DNA from: an uncultured Chlorobiota bacterium | Lineage (GTDB): Bacteria > Bacteroidota > Kapaibacteriia > OLB7 | NCBI GenBank assembly: GCA_946481475.1 | Contig: CAMLOB010000055.1 | Coordinates: 1-12,232, forward strand | Direction of reading: 5' to 3' | Length of the DNA: 12,232 nt | Shown: piece after piece, positions 1 to 5,917 of the stretch | Layout: every line of letters begins with the position of its first letter | How positions within the stretch are numbered: the stretch's first letter is position 1 | Translations under genes and position numbers: made by a program | Notes under the pieces: generated by a model | What the model was told of the DNA's origin: nothing | Seen by the model: the letters and a program-made list of their open reading frames with translations, nothing else | The model's database searches: none

Positions 1-607
1 GACCGCAGGCAATGATCGCCACATCTCCTCCCTGACGGAAGACCTCGGCCTTGCCGAGCGTGAAGGGGGTGTCATCGCGCGTGAAGACCGGCGTTGCCGA
101 GCGGCCGAAACGGATATAGGCCGGCCCCTCCATCTCGCCGATTGCAACCGTCGCCTTGCGGGCCTCCACATAGTCGCACGGGACGACAAGGGTCATGTGG
201 GGAAGGGAGCGGAGGAAGGCCATATCCTCAAGCACCTGGTGGGTCGCTCCGTCCGGTCCGACTGAGATGCCCGAGTGTCCGCCGCCGATCTTGACGTTCG
301 CCTCGTTGTAGCAGACCGAGATGCGAAGCTGGTCGGCGTTGCGCAGAGCGCAGAAGGCGCCATAGCTGGCGAAGAAGGGAACCTTCCCGCTCAGGGCCAG
401 TCCGGCCGCAACGGTCGTGGCGTTCTGCTCGGCGATTCCGAGCGAGAAGAAACGATCGGGAAAGCGGTCCTTGAACATGGAGGTCATCACCGATCCGGTA
501 ATGTCCCCGCCGAGCACGATGATCCGCTCATCCTTCTCGCCGAGTTCCACCAGTCCCTCGCCGAAGCCGTGGCGGGTCGGTTTGCTGTCGTATTTCTCGA
601 AATTCAT
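1..607 (-). CDS. tkt: Transketolase, C-terminal subunit (partial, 3' end beyond window)
   Basis: This is the pyrimidine-binding half of a split transketolase, which transfers two-carbon ketol units between sugar phosphates in the pentose phosphate pathway together with the N-terminal subunit encoded just upstream. The reading frame stays open from the ATG at 605-607 to the window edge, giving 202 codons of a subunit that is usually a little over 300 residues. The family signature GIAEQN is at residues 57-62, with E60 as the glutamate that activates thiamine diphosphate. A GGGHSGISVGPDGATHQ segment follows at 108-124 and contains the conserved DGxTHQ motif. The frame then continues through RFGRS, typical of the central domain. 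No Shine-Dalgarno sequence is visible before the start. The gene lies 160 bp after the N-terminal subunit on the same strand, so both are probably on one transcript that crosses the heptad array. The related E1-beta of pyruvate dehydrogenase and DXP synthase are unlikely given the neighbouring N-terminal half. Confidence 0.93.
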   Translation of the reverse strand, partial: MNFEKYDSKPTRHGFGEGLVELGEKDERIIVLGGDITGSVMTSMFKDRFPDRFFSLGIAEQNATTVAAGLALSGKVPFFASYGAFCALRNADQLRISVCYNEANVKIGGGHSGISVGPDGATHQVLEDMAFLRSLPHMTLVVPCDYVEARKATVAIGEMEGPAYIRFGRSATPVFTRDDTPFTLGKAEVFRQGGDVAIIACG

Positions 608-646
608 GTCGGACTTGTATGCTGTGAGTAGTTTTAAGCGTTTTGT

Positions 647-744
647 TGTGAGGTGTCGGTTTTCGGCTGTGAGCTATCAGCAATGAGCTATCAGCAATGA
701 GCTATCAGCAATGAGCTATCAGCAATGAGCTATCAGCCTTCAGT
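647..744. repeat. Heptad tandem repeat array A (14 units of 7 bp)
   Basis: Fourteen consecutive in-phase heptads occupy exactly 98 bp. The first three are TGTGAGG, TGTCGGT and TTTCGGC. The following units alternate TATCAGC and AATGAGC almost perfectly, forming a 14-bp higher-order repeat, and the array ends in CTTCAGT. The common unit is NNTSRGB: T at position 3 and G at position 6 are invariant, position 4 is G or C, and position 5 is A in 12 of the 14 units. The array lies between the two transketolase subunit genes, on what should be their common transcript. The sequence on either side (608-646 and 745-767) is rich in the same words but no longer in phase, and looks like decayed repeat. 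Confidence 0.93.
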
Positions 745-767
745 GATTTTTGGTTGTGGGGTGTTGG

Positions 768-1610
768 TTATATGTTCAGTTCCGTCAGGGCCTGTTCGGC
801 CTGTTCTTCGTTCGGCGGATTGCCGTGCCACTTGTAGTTATCTTCCATGAAGGAGACGCCGCGACCCATATACGTTTTCGCGATGATGCAGGTCGGTTTT
901 CCCTTGACGCTCTTCGCTTCGTCGAACGCCGCCAGGAGTGCGGCCGGATCGTGACCGTCCACCTCGATCGTATGGAAGTTGAAACTCTCGAACTTCTCTT
1001 TCAGCGGATAGACGTTCATCACCTCGCCGATTCGTCCGTCGATCTGGCAATCGTTGTTGTCGACGATCATGCAGAAGTTGTCCAGCTTGAAATGGCTTGC
1101 GGCCATCACCGCCTCCCAGATCGACCCTTCCTGCAACTCACCGTCGCCGGTCAGCGAGTAGACCCGTGCGTCGTTGCGGTCCACAAGTTTGTCGGCCATC
1201 GCCATCCCGACGGCGATCGACAGTCCCTGTCCCAGCGACCCGCTGCTGGTCTCGATTCCCGGCAGGTGCATATCCCGTCCCGGATGTCCCTGCAACCGGC
1301 TGCCGAACTGCCGGAGCGTCAGGAGTTCGGAGCGGGGGAAGAACCCGGCGTTGGCCAGTGTGGCGTAGAGGACCGGGCACATGTGGCCGGCCGAGAGGAC
1401 GAACCGGTCGCGCCCTTCCTTCCAGGGATCGTTCGGATCGTAATTCATCACCCCTCCGAAATAGAGGACGGCGAAGATATCGGACGAACCGAGAGGTCCT
1501 CCCGAATGTCCCGACTTCGCCACGACAAGTGAGCGGATGATGTCGCGGCGAATCTCGGCTGCGATCTCCCTGAGCTTTTCCGGTGAGTGTCGTTCGTTCG
1601 TGTACGGCAT
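768..1610 (-). CDS. tkt: Transketolase, N-terminal (TPP pyrophosphate-binding) subunit
   Basis: This 280-residue protein is the pyrophosphate-binding half of a split transketolase; the complete enzyme needs the partner encoded downstream. Visible motifs are SGHSGGPLG at residues 33-41, the SGSLGQGL segment at 123-130, and the thiamine diphosphate and metal site GDGELQEG at 155-162, continuing through W165EA to N186 and Q189. YKWHG at 259-263 carries a C-terminal histidine typical of the family. The length matches the N-terminal subunits of other split transketolases. The frame is open upstream to 1766, but the extra residues are proline-rich and unlike the family, so I chose the ATG at 1608-1610 (MPYTNERHSP). 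There is no clear ribosome binding site. The C-terminal subunit starts 160 bp downstream after heptad array A. The gene diverges from the TPR gene at 1961. Confidence 0.95.
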   Translation of the reverse strand: MPYTNERHSPEKLREIAAEIRRDIIRSLVVAKSGHSGGPLGSSDIFAVLYFGGVMNYDPNDPWKEGRDRFVLSAGHMCPVLYATLANAGFFPRSELLTLRQFGSRLQGHPGRDMHLPGIETSSGSLGQGLSIAVGMAMADKLVDRNDARVYSLTGDGELQEGSIWEAVMAASHFKLDNFCMIVDNNDCQIDGRIGEVMNVYPLKEKFESFNFHTIEVDGHDPAALLAAFDEAKSVKGKPTCIIAKTYMGRGVSFMEDNYKWHGNPPNEEQAEQALTELNI

Positions 1611-1960
1611 ATCTGCAAGCAGGCTGTCTGTATCGTGAAATCTGTTTGGATCCCGTCTGGAAAGAGAGACAAGATAAGAACAATTCAAGGGGTGAGGAAC
1701 CGGGGGAGGGGTGAGCAAGAATTTGATACGCCGGGCGTTCGGGAGGGGGAACGGAACGATTCGCAAACGGGGTGCGGTCTTTCGTTTCAGCGACTGATAA
1801 CTTTTTTTCGCCTTTGCGTGTACTTCTTTCCCGGGTCTGAAGCCGACGCCAATTGAAACCGGTGCATCCCTTGCCCGGACAGCCTCTTTTGAGTAGGTTT
1901 GGCCTCTCTGCAGACTCTACATACGGAAATAATTACTGGGTTAATCCGATTACAGGTGAC
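1611..1960. other. 350-bp divergent intergenic region
   Basis: This spacer separates the transketolase operon (minus) from the TPR gene (plus) and must hold both promoters. I see no gene in it: the open frames that cross it have no family resemblance and no credible start signals. It contains purine-rich stretches around 1690-1760 and a run of seven T at 1803-1809. The only promoter-like match on the plus strand is listed separately at 1871-1901. I did not find a comparable match on the minus strand for the transketolase genes. Confidence 0.6.
1871..1901 (+). promoter_or_regulatory. Candidate Bacteroidetes-type promoter of the TPR gene
   Basis: A TTG at 1871-1873 is followed after 20 bases by TAGGTTTG at 1894-1901. 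This fits the pattern known for the Bacteroidetes primary sigma factor: a TTG or TTTG element near -33 and TAnnTTTG near -7, about 20 bases apart. It would start transcription near 1907 and leave a leader of roughly 55 bases before the ATG at 1961. The motif is short and could occur by chance, so this is tentative. Confidence 0.35.
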
Positions 1961-3448
1961 ATGAAACATATCCTTCTCGTTCTTGCAGGTGCTACGCTTT
2001 ATCTCTCGCTGAGCGGCTTTCAATGCGCCTCATCGCAGATGAATACCGCAGAGCTTGCACTCAGAAACAAGGATTACGCAAAGGCTTCCGTTGCTCTGGA
2101 GGAGGAAGTGGCTCTGAGGCCCGACAACGGCAAGGCCTGGTATATGCTCGGGGCCGCCCGTTACGAGCTGGGAGAATTCCGTGGGATGAAGGATGCCTTT
2201 ACCGAGGCCAGAGAGCACGCCGATTCGGAGACCGGCAAGCTTAAGCCGATGGAGTTGATGGATATCGATCTGAAGACCTACAACGCCTGGGCCCAGCTCT
2301 ACGACTCGGCCTTCAATGCGGTCTATAAAGGGGAAGCCTACAGTCAGGGACTTGCCCTGCTGGAGAGAGCCGAGTACGTACAGGCGGGTGTGCCGGCGGT
2401 GATCGAGATGCGATCGAACGTCCTGCTCCGTCAGGACAAGCGTCCCGAGGCGAACCGGCTCTACCACGAATATGTCGACCTTGTGCGCGAAGACATCCGG
2501 CGGGGCGTCGATGCCGGGCTGTCCCTTGATATGCAGAGGAAGGATGTCGTGAGCCTGCTGGGGAATCCTTCGGTCCCCTACAACCCGCGGGGATACCGAT
2601 ACGCCGACGTTTTCCCTTCCGGACTGGCCGTCTACTATGCGGCGAAGAAGGACAAGGTGGAGCCTGAGGTGCAGGGGTGGAAGTACTACAGCGATCCGGC
2701 GCAGCCCCCCTTCCTCAACTACTGGGTGTCGAGCGATCCTCTCTATAATGCGGCCATCAACGACTATGCCAACGCAAAGTTCGACGAGGCGCTGGAACTG
2801 CTGCAGCTTGTGGAACGATTCGATCCGACGCTGGAAGAGGTGGGGAGTCTGATCGGTCAGATCTACATCAATTCGGGTCGGACCGACGAGGCGAAGGCTC
2901 TGCTGATCGAGAAGATCGAGGCCGAGCCGGACAATCCGAAGCTGCGCATCACCTACGGCGTTCTGCTGCACGACCTGAAAGAATACGAGCAGGCGGTCGA
3001 TGTGCTGACCGAGGCGTTGAAGATCAATATGGACAAGTCCGGGAAGGATTACCAGGATATCCTCTACAATCTCGGCGCGTTCTACAAGAACTGGGGTGTG
3101 CAGCTTGAAACCTCCGCTGCCGACAACGGACCGGCCACCGGCACTGCGCGTGCGGCCTACGAGGAGAAGTACCGCGAAGCCCTCAACTACTTCTCGCAAC
3201 TCCGCACGGTGCGGGGTGGGGAGGAGTATGAGTTGCTCGGGGAGATCGGAACGCTTCACGCACTACTCGGCAACGAGAAGGGACTCAAGGAAGTGGTCAG
3301 AGAGTTCGAGACGTTGAAGAACAACGACGTGATGAAGAACGACGGCGCGTTCTGGCGAACTCTCAGCGCCCTCTATCAGTATGTGGGCGAATCCGAGAAA
3401 TCGGCCGACGCAAAAGCAAGGGCCGCCTCGCTGGGAGCCGGAAGCTGA
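1961..3448 (+). CDS. Exported TPR-repeat protein, possible lipoprotein
   Basis: This is a 495-residue protein of unknown exact function. Residues 1-21 form a signal peptide (MKHILLVLAG followed by a small and leucine-rich stretch) ending at C22 in SGFQC. That resembles a lipoprotein site, but glutamine at -1 departs from the usual Gly, Ala or Ser. Helical TPR-like repeats follow at about 26-85, including KAWYMLGAARYELGEF, and again at about 260-360, where units start near DPLYNAAINDYANAKFDEAL, VGSLIGQIYINSGRTDEA and KLRITYGVLLHDLKEYEQAV. More helical repeats run to the C-terminus. Between the two TPR blocks, residues 186-240 contain a segment around VVSLLGNPSVPY that faintly recalls the SmpA/OmlA (BamE) motif. 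I chose the ATG at 1961 because it places the signal peptide at the N-terminus; AGGTGA at 1954-1959 sits only one base before it, too close for a normal ribosome binding site. Such proteins often scaffold complexes in the cell envelope. Confidence 0.8.
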   Translation: MKHILLVLAGATLYLSLSGFQCASSQMNTAELALRNKDYAKASVALEEEVALRPDNGKAWYMLGAARYELGEFRGMKDAFTEAREHADSETGKLKPMELMDIDLKTYNAWAQLYDSAFNAVYKGEAYSQGLALLERAEYVQAGVPAVIEMRSNVLLRQDKRPEANRLYHEYVDLVREDIRRGVDAGLSLDMQRKDVVSLLGNPSVPYNPRGYRYADVFPSGLAVYYAAKKDKVEPEVQGWKYYSDPAQPPFLNYWVSSDPLYNAAINDYANAKFDEALELLQLVERFDPTLEEVGSLIGQIYINSGRTDEAKALLIEKIEAEPDNPKLRITYGVLLHDLKEYEQAVDVLTEALKINMDKSGKDYQDILYNLGAFYKNWGVQLETSAADNGPATGTARAAYEEKYREALNYFSQLRTVRGGEEYELLGEIGTLHALLGNEKGLKEVVREFETLKNNDVMKNDGAFWRTLSALYQYVGESEKSADAKARAASLGAGS

Positions 3449-3477
3449 TAGAGGAGTGCTGCGGGGGGAGGGGGAGA

Positions 3478-3582
3478 GCAGAGCATATAAAACAGATCAG
3501 CACAAAGCTCTGCGATGGAATCCGAAACACATCGCAGACCAATGTTCGGTTCGGGCCGCCTGTTGCGGCCTCCGGAAAACCG
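3478..3582 (+). promoter_or_regulatory. Structured leader with mutually exclusive hairpins before DUF3467-GH57
   Basis: This lies in the 213-bp spacer 3449-3661 between the TPR and DUF3467 genes. GCAGAGC (3478-3484) can pair with GCTCTGC (3507-3513). TCTGCGATG (3509-3517) can instead pair perfectly over 9 bp with CATCGCAGA (3530-3538) around a 12-base loop. The two stems share bases 3509-3513 and cannot form together. A third stem follows: CGGTT (3547-3551) with AACCG (3578-3582), enclosing GGCCGC (3554-3559) and GCGGCC (3565-3570) around a 5-base loop. None is followed by a T-run, so a classical terminator is not evident. The remaining 80 bases to the DUF3467 start are A-rich and unstructured, without a ribosome binding site. 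A regulatory role is inference from pairing alone. Confidence 0.4.
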
Positions 3583-3661
3583 TCGGGAAACGAAGAAAAG
3601 AAACAATGACAGTTCGGACGGGATTGAACGAAACGCTATATCAGTAACAGCAAAAATCATT

Positions 3662-3988
3662 ATGGATAATCAGGACCCGCAGAACCAGCAGCAGATCAAC
3701 ATCGAACTTGGAGAGAAGGAAGCCGAGGGTGTCTATTCGAATCTGGCGATCATCAGCCATTCTCCGGCCGAGTTCGTGATCGACTTTACCAGGATCCTGC
3801 CCGGCGTTCCCCGCGCCCGCGTCCTCTCCCGCATCATCATGACGCCGCAACATGCGCGAATGCTTCTGAACGCCATGCAGGATAACATCCAGCGCTACGA
3901 GGCCCAGTACGGCGAGATCAAGATGAATCAGCCCAGCCCGCAGTTCGGAGGATTTCAGGGACCGGACGTGGGGGACAAGATCCACTGA
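3662..3988 (+). CDS. DUF3467 family protein
   Basis: This 108-residue protein matches the pattern of the DUF3467 family, whose function is not known. The core EGVYSNLAIISHSPAEFVID (residues 22-41) followed by FTRILPGVPRARVLSRIIMTP (42-62) and QHARMLLNAMQDNIQRYE (63-80) is characteristic of it. There is no signal peptide, membrane segment or metal-binding motif, so it is probably cytoplasmic. The N-terminal 15 residues are rich in Asn and Gln and the last 20 in Gln, Gly and Pro, both probably disordered. The frame is open further upstream, but the family begins near this ATG. The sequence before the start is A-rich with no Shine-Dalgarno. Its stop codon TGA overlaps the ATG of the GH57 gene by one base (TGATG at 3986-3990), so translation of the two is likely coupled. 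A role connected with the branching enzyme or its glucan substrate is a guess from this coupling. Confidence 0.88.
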   Translation: MDNQDPQNQQQINIELGEKEAEGVYSNLAIISHSPAEFVIDFTRILPGVPRARVLSRIIMTPQHARMLLNAMQDNIQRYEAQYGEIKMNQPSPQFGGFQGPDVGDKIH

Positions 3989-5706
3989 TGGCCGGATCGT
4001 TTGTTCTGATTCTCCACACGCATCTTCCGTACGTTATCCGGCACGGACGCTGGCCGCACGGCCTGGAATGGTTGTGCGAGGCGGCGGCCGAATGCTATAT
4101 CCCCCTGCTGAATCAGTGCAATCAGCTTCGGGAGGAAGGGATCGGGGCGAACATCACCTTCTCCTTCTCGCCGGTTCTGCTGGAACAGCTTGCCGATGAG
4201 GAGTTCCCGGCTCTTCTGGAAGAGTTTCTGCAGGAACGGATCAGGAGTGCCGGGGAGGACATGGAGTATTTCAGGGGACAACCGGAAGAACGGGAGTTCG
4301 TTCCTGTTGCCTCCTTCTGGCGCCGCTGGTTCCAGGATCGACTGGAAGATTTTACCGGTCGCTACGGACGGGATCTTGTCGGCGCCTTTCGCGATCTTCG
4401 CGACGGCGGAGCGATCGCCCTGCAGACCTGCGGGGCCTCCCACGGCTACTTCCCCCTGCTCGGCTGTGACGAGTCGATTCACGCCCAGGTGCAGACCGCC
4501 GTCGATGTTCACCGCAAACACTTCGGCAGTTCCCCCCGGGGAATCTGGATGCCGGAATGCGCCTATCGTCCCGGAGGTTATCGCCGGTCTCCTCTGCCGA
4601 CCGAAGATGCTCCGGAAGGATTCCGGCTCGGTGTCGAACAGGTCCTGGCGGCCGCCGGTCTGGACTACACGATCGTCGACGCCCATACGGTGCGGGGAGG
4701 AGAACCGGTGAACTGGTATGCGGCGCGGTTTACCGGCGAAGGGGAGAATGAAGGGGGGAGCGGACTGCCGCTGAGTGATCCCCGCAGTCTGTACGACATC
4801 TACAAAATTCATTCGACGACCGATCCTTCCTACGGGAACGTCTCGGTTTTTGCCCGTGACGTCGAGACGGCGCTCCGGGTCTGGAGCGGCTCCAGCGGCT
4901 ATCCCGGCAACGAGGATTATCTGGAGTTCCACAAGAAGCATCATCGGAGCGGGCATCGATACTGGAGGGTGACCGGTCGGGAGAGCGATCTGGCCGAGAA
5001 GCGGATGTACCATCCGGTCGCCGCCCGCGAACAGGTCGGCCGTGACGCCGCCGACTTCGTCCGGCATGTTCAGGAGAAGCTGCGGGAGTACCGGAACGTG
5101 ACCGGACGGGAGGGAACGCTTTGTCTGCCGTTCGATACCGAACTGTTCGGACACTGGTGGTTTGAAGGACCGGCATTCCTCGGGGAAGTCCTGCGCCGGC
5201 TCTCGGAAGATACGGAAGTGGAAGCCCGGACCGCCGAGCGGGAAATCGACCGGCGCGGACCCGGGTTGCCGGTGACCCTGCCGGAGAGTTCCTGGGGGGA
5301 CGGCGGCGATCACCGCGTCTGGCTGAACGAGGAGACCGCCTGGACCTGGCCGATCATCTGGAAGGCCGAACGACGGTTCCTGGAACTCCTTCGGTCCCGA
5401 AACCGGGAGAACCGGCTGGAGGAACGGGCGCTCAGGCAGATGGGGCGGGAACTGATGCTGTTGCAGGCCTCCGACTGGCAGTTTCTGATCACAACAGGAA
5501 CGGCAGAGGATTATGCTGTGGAGAGGTTCCGGGAGCATGCCGAGGATCTGGCGTTGATCGGAGAGTACATCGATTCGCTCCGCTCCGGCGTTGAACGGCT
5601 CGATCTCTTCGATGAACTTTGCCGGATCGAGACGCGGAACCGGCTCTTTCCGGAGATCGATCCGGATGTGTGGATGTGGAAGAGTCTGGTGGGGAGTGAG
5701 GTGTGA
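3988..5706 (+). CDS. GH57 1,4-alpha-glucan branching enzyme
   Basis: This 572-residue protein is a glycoside hydrolase family 57 branching enzyme of the type studied in Thermus and Thermococcus, with a C-terminal DUF1957 domain. It would cut alpha-1,4-glucan and rejoin the piece as an alpha-1,6 branch, in the cytoplasm. The five GH57 motifs are in order: HTHLPYV at residues 10-16; GASHGYFPLL at 149-158; WMPECAY at 187-193 with E190 as nucleophile; PFDTELFGHWWFEG at 381-394 with D383 as acid/base; and SSWGDGGDHRVWLN around 434-447. The C-terminal helical part contains LLQASDWQFLITTGTAEDYA (491-510), also typical. The length is close to other enzymes of this type. It is expressed with the DUF3467 gene through a one-base overlap. 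Its last three codons and stop lie within heptad array B. No other glycogen genes are in the window. Confidence 0.94.
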   Translation: MAGSFVLILHTHLPYVIRHGRWPHGLEWLCEAAAECYIPLLNQCNQLREEGIGANITFSFSPVLLEQLADEEFPALLEEFLQERIRSAGEDMEYFRGQPEEREFVPVASFWRRWFQDRLEDFTGRYGRDLVGAFRDLRDGGAIALQTCGASHGYFPLLGCDESIHAQVQTAVDVHRKHFGSSPRGIWMPECAYRPGGYRRSPLPTEDAPEGFRLGVEQVLAAAGLDYTIVDAHTVRGGEPVNWYAARFTGEGENEGGSGLPLSDPRSLYDIYKIHSTTDPSYGNVSVFARDVETALRVWSGSSGYPGNEDYLEFHKKHHRSGHRYWRVTGRESDLAEKRMYHPVAAREQVGRDAADFVRHVQEKLREYRNVTGREGTLCLPFDTELFGHWWFEGPAFLGEVLRRLSEDTEVEARTAEREIDRRGPGLPVTLPESSWGDGGDHRVWLNEETAWTWPIIWKAERRFLELLRSRNRENRLEERALRQMGRELMLLQASDWQFLITTGTAEDYAVERFREHAEDLALIGEYIDSLRSGVERLDLFDELCRIETRNRLFPEIDPDVWMWKSLVGSEV

Positions 5707-5792
5707 GTAGTGAGCTTTGAGTTGTCAGCAGTGAGTAGTCAGCAGTGAGCTTTGAGCTGTCAGCGGTGAGTAGTGAGCTGTCAGAGGTGAGC
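5695..5792. repeat. Heptad tandem repeat array B (14 units of 7 bp)
   Basis: Fourteen in-phase heptads cover 98 bp: AGTGAGG, TGTGAGT, AGTGAGC, TTTGAGT, TGTCAGC, AGTGAGT, AGTCAGC, AGTGAGC, TTTGAGC, TGTCAGC, GGTGAGT, AGTGAGC, TGTCAGA, GGTGAGC. In every unit T is at position 3, G or C at 4, and AG at 5-6, giving NKTSAGN. This is the same unit as array A but with more mixed copies. The first two units lie inside the GH57 gene and provide its final codons and TGA. After 5792 the phase shifts by four bases and two more related words, TGTGAGT and TGTCGGT, stand at 5804-5817. The rest of the spacer to topA (5818-5917) is purine-rich and without a gene, clear promoter or terminator. Confidence 0.93.
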
Positions 5793-5917
5793 CGGTTGGC
5801 GGCTGTGAGTTGTCGGTTGTTCGGAGGGGCGTCCGTGGTCGGGAGCGGGGATGCGGAAGGGGGAGAGGAAGCGAAGAGTGTTTGCAGATTCAGTCGAGAT
5901 TGTACGAATTATTTGTC

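Noticed and set aside
671..740. Possible CRISPR array, because of regular 14-bp repeats
   Set aside because: There are no unique spacers; it is a continuous tandem of 7-bp units.
2030..3259. Minus-strand open frame of 409 codons opposite the TPR gene
   Set aside because: No motif; the plus-strand frame has a signal peptide and TPR repeats and is the real gene.
3606..3647. Possible 13-residue leader peptide (MTVRTGLNETLYQ) just before DUF3467
   Set aside because: No ribosome binding site and no run of regulatory codons; such short frames are expected by chance.
3955..5538. Long minus-strand open frame of 527 codons opposite the GH57 gene
   Set aside because: It mirrors a gene with all GH57 motifs, shows no family motif, and is explained by GC-rich codon use leaving the antisense frame open.
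5810..5917. Upstream in-frame extension of topA
   Set aside because: The extension is arginine- and glycine-rich, derived from spacer sequence, and precedes the standard N-terminus [14 protein letters not shown].
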